This document shows, one piece after another, positions 7,662 to 16,169 of a stretch of 31,497 nucleotides of DNA. A program made the position numbers and the translations under genes. The first letter of the stretch is position 1, and every line of letters starts with the position of its first letter. Under the pieces are notes generated by a model. That model made no database searches and had not been told where the DNA came from. It saw only the letters and a list, made by a program, of their open reading frames with translations. The stretch is from JAQIBY01 sp046546095 (lineage in GTDB: Bacteria > Bacteroidota > Bacteroidia > Bacteroidales > ML635J-15), in NCBI GenBank assembly GCA_046546095.1, contig JBKGYK010000034.1, forward strand, positions 1-31,497, in the 5' to 3' direction.

Positions 7662-8573
7662 TTATTTGATGGATCCGACATGTCGCTTTTTCTTGCTTTC
7701 GTAAATGTCCTGAATATTGATCATGATGCCTGTTTCCTCAACCCCGCCAAAGTGAGGGTTTTCAACAGTACCAAAGGTTTGCATTGAAGGTGAAAGATTC
7801 ATATATGCATTGAACAAGGGAGGTATGTTTTCCCCGAATGAGCGCACTTTCTTACTCAGTATGGCATAATCTTTCTTGTAGTCGTTGCCGTGAAAAATAT
7901 CATCATACTTTTCTGTATCCACTGGTATCGGGTCTATGGCTTCAACCAGGCGATCTTTGTTTGGAAAATACAGGTTGATGAAGGTCAGAATAAAATCCCT
8001 TGCCTGCTGATCAAAATGCTTATACATGGTGATTTTTCCAAAGAAAAAATTCATGTCAGGATATTTCACAACAAGTGCCCCCAGACCATCCCAGAGATTG
8101 TCAAGGGCATAAATCCCTTTTTTGCGGTTGTTGGCAAACTGATATTTTGGTTGTACAATAGAACGACCCAACTCAATTGTATAAGGCAAATACTCCTGGA
8201 TGAATTTGTTGGAAAATCTAAAAAGCCTTGTGGTGGCAAGCTTTTCTTCTACATTGTCCATCACATCTTTACCACGGATGAAACGGTAAGCTCCTGTGAT
8301 TTCACGGTCTTCGGAATCCCATACAATGAGTTGCTGGTATGGTGTGTCTGATATGTCAAATTTGTCTATATCCAGAGCTTTGCCCGTGCCTCCACCGGCT
8401 TCACGAAATGTAACCTCGCGTAGACGGGCTACTTCTCTCATCAGCATTGGACTGTTATGGTGGGTGAAAAGGTATATTTCAGCATTTCCAAAGTTTGCCT
8501 TCCGTAAATACTTTTCACAGGTCAGTTCTTTCTCAAGTAAGTCTCTGTCTACAGGGGGAATGATTGTTTCCAT
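7662..8573 (-). CDS. GNAT/OlsB-like N-acyltransferase (GlsB-like)
   Basis: 303-residue protein of the ornithine-lipid/hemolysin-type acyltransferase family (acyl-ACP-dependent N-acylation). Supporting features are the family-like core SPMLMREVARLREVTFREAG (41-60), an acidic pocket DIDKFD (68-73), ITGAYRFIRG (92-101) and the ELGRSIVQPKYQ block (134-145). It lies just downstream of a PlsC-like acyltransferase on the same strand. In Bacteroides, such a pair (glsB, glsA) makes glycine lipids: GlsB N-acylates glycine and GlsA adds the second acyl chain. By analogy this enzyme would start an amino-acid lipid of the membrane. The amino acid could be glycine, serine-glycine or ornithine; sequence alone does not decide. 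It has no signal peptide or membrane segment. Confidence 0.72.
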   Translation of the reverse strand: METIIPPVDRDLLEKELTCEKYLRKANFGNAEIYLFTHHNSPMLMREVARLREVTFREAGGGTGKALDIDKFDISDTPYQQLIVWDSEDREITGAYRFIRGKDVMDNVEEKLATTRLFRFSNKFIQEYLPYTIELGRSIVQPKYQFANNRKKGIYALDNLWDGLGALVVKYPDMNFFFGKITMYKHFDQQARDFILTFINLYFPNKDRLVEAIDPIPVDTEKYDDIFHGNDYKKDYAILSKKVRSFGENIPPLFNAYMNLSPSMQTFGTVENPHFGGVEETGIMINIQDIYESKKKRHVGSIK

Positions 8574-8606
8574 ATGCTGCTTCCTATTCTAATCTGAAAT
8601 CTTTTG

Positions 8607-8614
8607 CAAAATTA
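8607..8614 (-). promoter_or_regulatory. Bacteroidota-type -7 box (TAATTTTG)
   Basis: Read on the minus strand the box is TAATTTTG, an exact TAnnTTTG match, inside the 52-nt gap between the two acyltransferase genes and 33 nt before the ATG at 8573. No -33 TTTG is visible. It could give the GNAT gene its own transcript in addition to read-through from the PlsC-like gene. Confidence 0.35.
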
Positions 8615-8625
8615 GTAAAATTCTT

Positions 8626-9456
8626 TTAATCATCAGGCTTCATGGCATAGACCTTCTCTCTAACATATTTTGCCCATTCCTTGTGAGACCTTGAATTATC
8701 AAAATGCTCCCAGGAAATTGGCTTGCCAAAATGCAAACAAATTGTCCGGCCTCTTTGTTTTAAAACTTCGCGTGGCAAAAACAGCATCTCTACATTAAAC
8801 TTGATGCCCAGAAATTTCCGCAGTTTGGCCAATCTGTAAAAAAACATGGAATTCCGGCCTTCAATAAATACCGGAATAACATCCCTCTTGTGCTGAATGG
8901 CTTTTGTGATGAATGTTTTTTTCCATTCAAGATCCTGAATTTCTCCGCTTATCATTCTTGAGGCCATCCCGGAAGGAAAAATTAGTATCTGAGCATCTGA
9001 AGCAAAAGTCTCGTTTAAAATCCGGATACTATCCTTATTCTGACCACCAAATTTATTAACCGGAACAAATATGGTCTGCATCGGCCGGATATTCATCAAA
9101 ACATCATTTACCGGAAATTTTATGTGAGAAAAATGCCTGCCAACAACACTCATGAAAACATGACTCTCCGTACCGCCCAAAGGATGGTTGGCGGCAAAAA
9201 CAAAACGGCCATTCTCAGGTATATTGTCCTCACCATAGGTTTTCGTTTTGATATTAAATTCCTTTAAAAAGGCGTGCGACCAATCCAGACCCTCTTTTCC
9301 ATGGTGACGCTGAAGAAACTCGTTGATGAAATCCTCACGTACAATCCACTTTAACAGGCTGACAACAAATTTAGGAACCTGACGTTTGCCTGCTTTATTG
9401 CGCAAAACCCGGTCAAGATCAACCTGTAACAATTCTTTATCGCCGCTTTTATTCAT
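8626..9456 (-). CDS. PlsC-like O-acyltransferase (GlsA/OlsA-like)
   Basis: 276-residue protein of the 1-acylglycerol-3-phosphate acyltransferase (PlsC) superfamily. The active-site block is AANHPLGGTESHV (88-100); the His-Pro-Leu-Gly-Gly-x-Glu form replaces the usual HxxxxD and is typical of OlsA/GlsA-like members. Further blocks are IFVPVNKFGG (129-138), the acceptor-site IFPSGMASR (159-167) and VIPVFIEGRNS (193-203). It lies 52 nt upstream of the GNAT-type N-acyltransferase and is transcribed first. The two probably act in sequence: this one esterifies the hydroxyl of the N-linked hydroxy fatty acid to finish an amino-acid lipid. It is divergent from mraZ across a 176-nt intergenic region. 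A role in ordinary phosphatidic acid synthesis is less likely given the partner gene and the motif variant. Confidence 0.72.
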   Translation of the reverse strand: MNKSGDKELLQVDLDRVLRNKAGKRQVPKFVVSLLKWIVREDFINEFLQRHHGKEGLDWSHAFLKEFNIKTKTYGEDNIPENGRFVFAANHPLGGTESHVFMSVVGRHFSHIKFPVNDVLMNIRPMQTIFVPVNKFGGQNKDSIRILNETFASDAQILIFPSGMASRMISGEIQDLEWKKTFITKAIQHKRDVIPVFIEGRNSMFFYRLAKLRKFLGIKFNVEMLFLPREVLKQRGRTICLHFGKPISWEHFDNSRSHKEWAKYVREKVYAMKPDD

Positions 9457-9472
9457 TTTTTGATAATTTTTC

Positions 9473-9480
9473 CAAAATTA
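9473..9480 (-). promoter_or_regulatory. Bacteroidota-type -7 box (TAATTTTG)
   Basis: On the minus strand this reads TAATTTTG, an exact TAnnTTTG match, 16 nt before the ATG at 9456. The predicted leader would be about 10 nt, which is short. The same octamer precedes the downstream acyltransferase gene. No -33 TTTG is visible. Confidence 0.35.
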
Positions 9481-9546
9481 ACAAATTCTTCTGACTTCCC
9501 GAATACCCCATCATATAATGATTTCATGAAAAAGTTATTAACATAA

Positions 9547-9581
9547 TGGGAAAAAATGGGAATTATTGGAGAAATATGGGA
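9547..9581 (+). promoter_or_regulatory. Probable MraZ operator: four TGGGA-type boxes at 10-bp spacing
   Basis: TGGGA occurs at 9547-9551, 9557-9561 and 9577-9581, with a degenerate TGGAG at 9567-9571, so four boxes begin exactly every 10 bp. In Escherichia coli MraZ binds direct TGGGN repeats separated by 5 nt upstream of its own gene. The array lies 52 nt before the mraZ start codon, near or upstream of the expected -33 region, as expected for autoregulation of the division operon. That MraZ binds here is inference. Confidence 0.72.
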
Positions 9582-9596
9582 AAGATTTGTTAATTT

Positions 9597-9604
9597 TACC
9601 TTTC
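9597..9604 (+). promoter_or_regulatory. Possible -7 box of the dcw operon (TACCTTTC)
   Basis: TACCTTTC matches TAnnTTTG at all but the last base and lies 28 nt before the mraZ ATG. With this box the TGGGA array would cover the -33 region and sequence upstream of it, which suits repression. No TTTG -33 element is seen, so the call is weak. Confidence 0.3.
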
Positions 9605-9632
9605 GAAAGTACAGCGATCAATTCTTATTTAT

Positions 9633-10094
9633 ATGTTTATTGGTGAACACATAGTGAAGCTTGACAGTGCCGGAAGGGTGCTGTTTCCCTCTGCCCTGAA
9701 GCGTCAGCTTAACGGCAGGGAGCAAAGTGGCTTTGTTGTAAAGCGGGACATTTTTGAGCCTTGTCTTGTGTTGTATCCAATGAATGAGTGGGAACGGCAG
9801 AATGCTATCCTTCAGCAAAAATTAAACCCTTACAACAGGGAGCACAGTAAGTTTATGCGGATGTTTTACAGCGGAACGGCAGAAATGTACCTTGACGCAA
9901 ACAACCGTATACTGCTTCCAAAACGACTCATTGGTGAAATTGGTGCTAAGAAGGACCTGGTGTTTGCAGGCCTTGATTATAAAGTTGAAATCTGGCCCCT
10001 GGAAGTATGGAAAGACATGGGCGTAGATGAGGATTTTGGATCGCTGGCTGAAAAACTATTAGGTCAATCTGATAATCCGATGGACGAAGAATGA
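9633..10094 (+). CDS. mraZ: Division/cell wall cluster transcriptional regulator MraZ
   Basis: 153-residue MraZ, the first gene of the dcw operon. It carries the two AbrB-like half-domains: DSAGRVLFPSALKRQL (residues 11-26) and DANNRILLPKRLIGEIG, the second near residue 87, both variants of the DxxxRxxxP signature. MraZ forms a ring-shaped oligomer that binds direct DNA repeats and represses its own operon; RsmH encoded by the next gene opposes it in E. coli. A TGGGA box array lies just upstream. The stop codon overlaps the start of rsmH by 4 nt (ATGA). Length and position are normal for the family. Confidence 0.95.
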   Translation: MFIGEHIVKLDSAGRVLFPSALKRQLNGREQSGFVVKRDIFEPCLVLYPMNEWERQNAILQQKLNPYNREHSKFMRMFYSGTAEMYLDANNRILLPKRLIGEIGAKKDLVFAGLDYKVEIWPLEVWKDMGVDEDFGSLAEKLLGQSDNPMDEE

Positions 10095-11008
10095 AATACC
10101 ATGTGCCAGTTTTATTGAAAAAGTCAGTTGATGCCCTGGATGTAAAATCTGATGGTGTATATGCTGATCTGACCTTTGGTGGTGGAGGGCATAGCGCTGA
10201 AATACTTCGCCGGCTTGGTGATGATGGGCGGCTTATGGTCTTTGATCAGGATGCTGATGCACTGCAAAACCTGCCTGATGATCACAGGGTTGTGCCTGTG
10301 CATGCAAATTTTAGATATCTGAGGCAATTCATGCGCTATCACGGGTTGCAGGGATTTGACGGAATCCTGGCCGACCTGGGCATTTCATCCTGGCAGATTG
10401 ACAAAAAAGAGCGGGGATTCAGTTTTCGTTTTGATGCTGACCTGGACATGAGAATGAATGAACAGGCTCCAATGACTGCTGCTGATATCCTGAACGATTA
10501 TCCAAAAGATAAACTCACAACAATTCTTCGTACGTATGGTGAGTTAAAAAATGCCCGCTCCGTAGCTGATAAAATCTTCACCGCACGCAATGAAAAACCA
10601 TTGAGAACAACCGGTCAGTTGACAGAAGTACTTACACCACTTGCAAAAAAAGGAGCAGAGCATAAATTCTTCGCCAAAGTGTTTCAGGCACTCAGAATTG
10701 AAGTCAATCAGGAGATGGAAGCCCTGAAGGAAATGCTGGCTCAAACTGTGGAATGTCTCAAGCCCGGTGGTAAGCTGGTGATCTTGTCCTATCATTCTCT
10801 GGAAGACAGATTGGTGAAAAACTTCTTCCGGGCAGGAAATATTGAAGGAAATATTGAAAAAGATTTTTATGGAAATCAGATTTCACCTTTTGCGCAGGTA
10901 AGCAGAAAACCTGTACAGGCTGATGAGGAAGATATCTCACACAATCCAAGAGCCCGCAGTGTAAAAATGAGAATTGCAGAAGTAAAAACAAATGGCAAAA
11001 ACGAATAA
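10091..11008 (+). CDS. rsmH: 16S rRNA (cytosine1402-N4)-methyltransferase RsmH (MraW)
   Basis: 305-residue SAM-dependent methyltransferase that modifies N4 of C1402 in 16S rRNA, at the ribosomal P site. Signatures are YADLTFGGGGHSAEIL (24-39, SAM binding), FDGILADLGISSWQID (89-104), the ERGFSFRFDADLDMRMN block (107-123) and ILSYHSLEDRLVKNFF (231-246). It overlaps mraZ by 4 nt and the ftsL-like gene by 17 nt, indicating translational coupling. Length is typical. Confidence 0.96.
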   Translation: MKYHVPVLLKKSVDALDVKSDGVYADLTFGGGGHSAEILRRLGDDGRLMVFDQDADALQNLPDDHRVVPVHANFRYLRQFMRYHGLQGFDGILADLGISSWQIDKKERGFSFRFDADLDMRMNEQAPMTAADILNDYPKDKLTTILRTYGELKNARSVADKIFTARNEKPLRTTGQLTEVLTPLAKKGAEHKFFAKVFQALRIEVNQEMEALKEMLAQTVECLKPGGKLVILSYHSLEDRLVKNFFRAGNIEGNIEKDFYGNQISPFAQVSRKPVQADEEDISHNPRARSVKMRIAEVKTNGKNE

Positions 11009-11357
11009 AAACGGAAAGAAAAAAGATGCAAAATTCCGGAACAGTTTTCGGGATGTGCTCGATGGTAGCGTGCTTGCCAGGGATGTGGTAGTACGACAAC
11101 TTCCCTTTATTCTTTTTATTGCAGTTCTGGCATTGATTTATATATCAAATCGATATCATGCTGAAAAGGTTTTCGTGATGACAGAAGATACAAGGAAAGA
11201 AATCAAAGAACTCCGTTCTGAAAAGATTTCCGTGCAATCTGAACTCATGAGGAAATCCCGACAGCAACAGGTCTTAAAAGAGCTAAGAGAAAATGGTTCT
11301 GAACTGGATTTTGCCAGTGAGCCTCCGGTGAAAATATTGTATGAGCTTGACGAATGA
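10992..11357 (+). CDS. ftsL: FtsL-like cell division membrane protein
   Basis: 121-residue bitopic membrane protein in the ftsL slot between rsmH and ftsI. A basic cytoplasmic tail (1-35) is followed by one membrane helix (about 36-52, LPFILFIAVLALIYISN) and a periplasmic stretch with heptad-like spacing (58-100) expected to form a coiled coil. FtsL links the FtsQ-containing complex to FtsW-FtsI and helps activate septal synthesis. Sequence identity to E. coli FtsL is not evident; the call rests on topology, size and position, and matches the FtsL-like family of Bacteroidota. It overlaps rsmH by 17 nt and ftsI by 4 nt. Confidence 0.8.
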   Translation: MAKTNKNGKKKDAKFRNSFRDVLDGSVLARDVVVRQLPFILFIAVLALIYISNRYHAEKVFVMTEDTRKEIKELRSEKISVQSELMRKSRQQQVLKELRENGSELDFASEPPVKILYELDE

Positions 11358-13456
11358 ATCCGCAGAGAAAAAATATTATCAAACGATTTAAGCTGATATA
11401 TTTTATCATGCTCGGGCTTGGTATGCTTGTTGTCGGAAAGCTGATTGCCCTCCAGGTTTTTACCGACAAAGAGGAGATTGAATCCCTCAGCAAGCAGGTC
11501 ATTCGTGAAAGTGTAATTGAACCATACCGTGGAGATATCCTTAGCAGAAACGGTGCTGTTCTGGCAACATCCGTACCATATTATGAGGTAGGATGGGATC
11601 CCAATTGTGAAGGAGTGACACAGAAATTGTTTGAGGAGAATGTCGATTCTCTGACACATCTGCTCTCCCATATCTTCAGTAAACCCCGCTCACACTACAA
11701 TGAACTACTACACAAGGCCCGTGACAACGGTAGCCGGTATCTCAGACTGAGTTATAATGCCACTTATGACCAGCTTAAAGAATTGCAGAAAGCTCCCATA
11801 TTCAGACGGGGGCGTTTCAGAGGCGGGTTTGTATATTTCCAGCGGAATGAGCGTGAGCATCCTTTCGGTATTCTTGCCAGAAGAACCATTGGAACAGTCA
11901 GAGAGGGTGGAAGAAAAGGTGTAGGCCTGGAAGATGCTTTTGATAAAGAACTCCGGGGTGTAAAAGGCTTCGCAGTAAAACAAAAAGTAGCCGGTAACCT
12001 CTGGATGCCTGTCAACGATGGGAAAGAAATTGAGCCGCAGGATGGAATGGATTTACTTACCACCATAGATGTGAAAATCCAGGATGTTGCGGAAACTGCC
12101 CTGGAAAGACGTCTCAGATTTCATGATGCCGATCACGGAAGCGCTGTGGTCATGAAGGTAGAAACCGGTGATGTGCTTGCTATTGCCAACCTTAAGAAAA
12201 ATAAACACGGAAATTATATTGAAGCCTATAACTATGCCGTAGGTGAGGCAACCGACCCCGGTTCTACATTTAAGCTGGCTTCAGTAATGGTTGCCCTTGA
12301 AGATAATGTGATTCAGCCGCATGACAGCATTGAAACCGGGCAGGGTGTGGAATATTTTTACAAACACAGGATGGAGGATTCGCATGAAGACGGTTTTGGT
12401 ACAATTACTTTTGAGCAGGCTCTTGAAAATTCTTCCAATGTGGGCATCGCTAAAGTGATCTTTGGTAATTACCATGACAGGCCTGAACAGTTTGTTGACA
12501 GGCTTTTTAAAATGGGGCTCAATGAGGCGCTTGATGTCAGTATCCGCGGAGAGGCAGACCCACTTATTCGCTATCCCGGTGAAGATAAATGGTCAGGCCT
12601 GTCTCTGCCACAAATGTCTATTGGATACGAAGTGCAGATGACACCACTGCAGATACTGGCATTTTATAACGCAGTGGCCAACAATGGAAGAAAAGTCAAG
12701 CCAAGATTTGCAAAAGGCTTGAAATACAGAGGGGATGATGTTAAAGACTTTCCGGTGGAAATACTCAATCCTTCAATCTGCTCGAAATCTACCCTGCAAA
12801 AAGTCAGAAAAATGCTCAATGGTGTAGTCACTGAAGGAACAGCATCCAACCTGATGAATGACAATTATAGCATAGCCGGAAAAACAGGTACTGCACAAAT
12901 CAATTATGGGCAGACAGGCATTATACAGCATTATCAGTCCTCTTTTGTGGGCTATTTCCCGGCGGATAAACCCAAATATTCCTGCATCGTAACAATTCAT
13001 GGTCCGAGACGATTTGGTTATTATGGAAATATCGTGGCAGGCCCCGTTTTTCGTGAAATTGCTGACAGAATTCATGCCACTGACCCGGATATGCATCCTG
13101 CTGCCAGAGTTGAAGCAGAAACCAGGCTGTTACCCCACGTGAAAGTCTCTGACAGAGAAAAACTCAATGCTGTACTGGATAATATTGGAATTCCACGCGA
13201 TCAGAGAAACATGCGGGATTGTGAGTGGGTGTACCCTGTGGAAAAAGAGAACAAAATTATGTATTATATCCGCGATTACAGCCAGGAAAACCTTGTACCC
13301 AATGTTGTTGGCATGGGATTAAGCGACGCAATCAAAGTGCTTGAAGAGCATGATATGAAAGTCAGGATAAAAGGCCGGGGCAAAGTGGTCAAACAAAATC
13401 CCGCGGCACATCAAAAATTCCAAAGCGGACAAATTGTTGAAATTGAATTGTCATGA
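11354..13456 (+). CDS. ftsI: Septal penicillin-binding protein FtsI (PBP3) with PASTA domain
   Basis: 700-residue class B penicillin-binding protein, the D,D-transpeptidase that cross-links septal peptidoglycan with FtsW. Membrane anchor at about 12-34. The dimerisation domain begins at RESVIEPYRGDILSRNGAVL (51-70). The transpeptidase motifs are SxxK as STFK (304-307, nucleophile Ser304), SxN as SSN (360-362) and KTGT (510-513). A C-terminal PASTA-like domain (about 645-700, VPNVVGMGLSDAIKVLEEHD) is present; it is absent from E. coli FtsI but common in this phylum. It overlaps the ftsL-like gene and murE by 4 nt on each side (ATGA). Confidence 0.95.
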   Translation: MNPQRKNIIKRFKLIYFIMLGLGMLVVGKLIALQVFTDKEEIESLSKQVIRESVIEPYRGDILSRNGAVLATSVPYYEVGWDPNCEGVTQKLFEENVDSLTHLLSHIFSKPRSHYNELLHKARDNGSRYLRLSYNATYDQLKELQKAPIFRRGRFRGGFVYFQRNEREHPFGILARRTIGTVREGGRKGVGLEDAFDKELRGVKGFAVKQKVAGNLWMPVNDGKEIEPQDGMDLLTTIDVKIQDVAETALERRLRFHDADHGSAVVMKVETGDVLAIANLKKNKHGNYIEAYNYAVGEATDPGSTFKLASVMVALEDNVIQPHDSIETGQGVEYFYKHRMEDSHEDGFGTITFEQALENSSNVGIAKVIFGNYHDRPEQFVDRLFKMGLNEALDVSIRGEADPLIRYPGEDKWSGLSLPQMSIGYEVQMTPLQILAFYNAVANNGRKVKPRFAKGLKYRGDDVKDFPVEILNPSICSKSTLQKVRKMLNGVVTEGTASNLMNDNYSIAGKTGTAQINYGQTGIIQHYQSSFVGYFPADKPKYSCIVTIHGPRRFGYYGNIVAGPVFREIADRIHATDPDMHPAARVEAETRLLPHVKVSDREKLNAVLDNIGIPRDQRNMRDCEWVYPVEKENKIMYYIRDYSQENLVPNVVGMGLSDAIKVLEEHDMKVRIKGRGKVVKQNPAAHQKFQSGQIVEIELS

Positions 13457-14919
13457 AAATGAAAAAAATACATATCAGCTCAATTGAAAATGCAGTAGGT
13501 GTTGTCAGGCGGCATGTGGGAGAATGTTGCTGGTTTAACGGATTGTATTTTGATAGCAGAAAAGTTCAGGGAGATGCTGTTTTTGTTGCTGTCAGTGGAA
13601 CAATAACAGACGGGCATGAGTATATACCGGCAGCCATTGAAAATGGTGCTAAAATGATTGTCTGTGAAATGTTGCCGGCTGACTTGCAGTCAGGAATAAA
13701 TTATTTCCAGGTAAGTGATTCGGCTGCTGCTCTGGCTAATCTTGCATCCTTGTTTTACGGACACCCGTCACAGCAAATCAAATTGGTTGGTATCACCGGA
13801 ACCAATGGCAAAACCACTACAGCAACATTGCTTTACCGGATGATGGAAAACCTGGGATACAAAACCGGTCTTTTGTCTACCGTTCGGAACTATATCCATG
13901 AAACAGAAGTCCTTGCAACACATACAACTCCTGACCCGGTACAGATAAATTCCCTGCTGGCCGACATGCTGGAGGCTGGTTGTGAGTATTGTTTTATGGA
14001 AGTCAGTTCTCATGCTGTGGAACAAAAACGAATTGAAGGCTTGCATTTTGATGGGGCGGTATTTACCAACATCACACATGATCATCTGGATTATCATAAA
14101 ACGTTTGCCAATTATATCCATGCCAAAAAAGCCTTTTTTGACCAGTTGGATCAGGATGCATTTGCTCTGTTTAACAGTGATGATAAAAATGCTGCCGTGA
14201 TGGCACAAAATACCAAAGCTTCCAAAAAAACATATTCTCTCAGAAAAATGTCTGATTTCAGGCTGCGTATTGAAGAAAAGCACTTCGAAGGTATGCAGTT
14301 GTTTATCAACGACAAGGAGGTCTGGACACCATTGATTGGTGAATACAATGCCTACAATCTTCTGGCCGTGTATGCCGTAGCTGTTTTGATGGGAATATCC
14401 GAAAATGACAGTTTGCAGGCTTTATCAGAGCTAAAACCCGTTGAGGGAAGGCTTGAAGCCATACGCTCTGAATCCGGAAAGACTGCCATCGTGGATTATG
14501 CACATACTCCCGATGCATTGAAAAATGTACTATCCACACTTTTTGAATTTAAACAGCAGGGGAAAGCATTGATTTGTGTGTTTGGTGCAGGTGGAGACAG
14601 GGATAAGAATAAGCGACCGGAAATGGGTCGCATTGCTGCTTTATACAGTACAAAACTCATCCTTACCTCTGACAATCCGCGCAGTGAGGAGCCGGAGGAT
14701 ATCATGAATGATATTCAGAAAGGTATCCCTGTGGAGAAACAGGCAGAAGTGCTGAAAATAAGCAATAGAAAAGAAGCCATCAAGGTGGGCTGGTCGCTTG
14801 CACAAGCCGGCGATCTTATTCTGGTAGCAGGCAAAGGACATGAAACCTATCAGGAAATCCAAGGTGTGAAGCATCATTTTGATGACAGAGAAGTAATTTA
14901 TGAATTGATAAATAATTGA
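13453..14919 (+). CDS. murE: UDP-MurNAc-L-Ala-D-Glu:meso-diaminopimelate ligase MurE
   Basis: 488-residue cytoplasmic Mur ligase that adds the third amino acid to the peptidoglycan precursor using ATP. The P-loop is GITGTNGKTTTATLL (113-127). Residues around HTTPD (157-161) bind the UDP-MurNAc peptide. Lys225 in YIHAKKAFF is the expected carbamylated lysine, and VDYAHTPDAL (347-356) is the C-domain ATP-side motif. The DNPR motif (407-410) marks the diaminopimelate-type enzyme rather than the lysine type, so this organism should have A2pm peptidoglycan. It overlaps ftsI by 4 nt; an alternative ATG lies at 13459. Confidence 0.96.
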   Translation: MKMKKIHISSIENAVGVVRRHVGECCWFNGLYFDSRKVQGDAVFVAVSGTITDGHEYIPAAIENGAKMIVCEMLPADLQSGINYFQVSDSAAALANLASLFYGHPSQQIKLVGITGTNGKTTTATLLYRMMENLGYKTGLLSTVRNYIHETEVLATHTTPDPVQINSLLADMLEAGCEYCFMEVSSHAVEQKRIEGLHFDGAVFTNITHDHLDYHKTFANYIHAKKAFFDQLDQDAFALFNSDDKNAAVMAQNTKASKKTYSLRKMSDFRLRIEEKHFEGMQLFINDKEVWTPLIGEYNAYNLLAVYAVAVLMGISENDSLQALSELKPVEGRLEAIRSESGKTAIVDYAHTPDALKNVLSTLFEFKQQGKALICVFGAGGDRDKNKRPEMGRIAALYSTKLILTSDNPRSEEPEDIMNDIQKGIPVEKQAEVLKISNRKEAIKVGWSLAQAGDLILVAGKGHETYQEIQGVKHHFDDREVIYELINN

Positions 14920-14922
14920 TGT

Positions 14923-16167
14923 ATGCTGTATTATCTTTTTAAATACCTTGACCAGCTTGATATTCCGGGTGCAGGAATGTTTGAATATATTTCATTCAGA
15001 GCCGGCCTTTCTGTGATAACCTCACTGATCGTTTCCATGGTATTTGGAAAATACATCATACGGTATCTACAGCGTTTACAGATTGGGGAATCTATTCGTG
15101 ATCTCGGGCTTGCAGGGCAGTTGCAGAAAAAAGGAACCCCCACCATGGGCGGACTGATTATCATACTCTCCATCATTGTACCTACACTTTTGTTTGCCAG
15201 ACTGGACAATATCTATATCGTTCTGATGCTGGTAACAACTGTCTGGTTGGGGCTCATCGGTTTTACGGATGATTATATCAAGGTATTCAGGAAAAATAAA
15301 GCAGGACTGGCAGGTAAATTCAAAATCATCGGACAAGTTGTACTTGGAGTGATTGTCGGTGCAACATTGTATTTTTCCGATGCAGCGGTAGTGCGCGACA
15401 GAATGGTGGATGTTACACCGGAAATGATTACCGAGAATGCTGTGAGCATTTCAGAAATGCGGGGTGATGAAAAAGTGGAATATCTCGACCATAAATCTAC
15501 ACTGACAACCATTCCTTTTACAAAAAATAATGAATTTGATTATGAATCCCTTGCCTGGTTCTCTGATTCAACTGTCTGGACATGGGTGATTTTTGTGATT
15601 GTGGTAATTCTTATTGTCACCGCAGTCTCAAACGGAGCCAATCTTACCGATGGTCTGGACGGACTGGCTACGGGAAGTTCCTCCATTATCGGGGTTACAC
15701 TGGGAATTCTGGCCTATGTCTCAGGTAACTTTATTACAGCAGATTACCTGAATATTATGTATATCCCCAATGTCGGTGAGCTGGTAATATTTATGAGTGC
15801 ATTCATTGGGGCCACCATAGGATTTCTTTGGTACAATTCTTATCCGGCACAGGTATTTATGGGAGATACCGGCAGTCTGACCATTGGTGGTATCATTGCT
15901 GTTTTTGCCATCATTATCAGGAAAGAACTGCTCATCCCTATACTATGCGGTGTCTTTTTTATCGAAAGTCTTTCTGTACTGCTGCAGGTCTCATGGTTTA
16001 AAATTACAAGAAAAAGATTTGGACAGGGACGCAGGATATTCCTGATGTCGCCTTTGCATCATCATTATCAGAAAAAAGGATATCCCGAAGCAAAAATTGT
16101 AACACGGTTTTGGATTGTCGGTATCATGCTGGCAGTCTTTACCATTGTAACACTTAAAATCAGATAA
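14923..16167 (+). CDS. mraY: Phospho-MurNAc-pentapeptide transferase MraY
   Basis: 414-residue polytopic membrane enzyme that transfers phospho-MurNAc-pentapeptide to undecaprenyl phosphate, making lipid I. Conserved blocks are KKGTPTMGGL (69-78), the catalytic GFTDDYIKV (113-121) with Asp116/Asp117, NLTDGLDGLA (240-249), MGDTGSL (313-319) and SPLHHHYQKKG (376-386). It is longer than the roughly 360 residues of E. coli because of a polar insertion at about 152-217, between a membrane helix and the TVWTWVIFVI helix; similar long MraY forms occur in Bacteroidota. It starts 3 nt after murE and ends 2 nt before murD. Confidence 0.95.
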   Translation: MLYYLFKYLDQLDIPGAGMFEYISFRAGLSVITSLIVSMVFGKYIIRYLQRLQIGESIRDLGLAGQLQKKGTPTMGGLIIILSIIVPTLLFARLDNIYIVLMLVTTVWLGLIGFTDDYIKVFRKNKAGLAGKFKIIGQVVLGVIVGATLYFSDAAVVRDRMVDVTPEMITENAVSISEMRGDEKVEYLDHKSTLTTIPFTKNNEFDYESLAWFSDSTVWTWVIFVIVVILIVTAVSNGANLTDGLDGLATGSSSIIGVTLGILAYVSGNFITADYLNIMYIPNVGELVIFMSAFIGATIGFLWYNSYPAQVFMGDTGSLTIGGIIAVFAIIIRKELLIPILCGVFFIESLSVLLQVSWFKITRKRFGQGRRIFLMSPLHHHYQKKGYPEAKIVTRFWIVGIMLAVFTIVTLKIR

Positions 16168-16169
16168 AA

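Noticed and set aside
9510..9522. Small palindrome ATCAT-ATA-ATGAT between glsA-like gene and mraZ
   Set aside because: Five-base arms in AT-rich DNA are expected by chance; no second copy is nearby.
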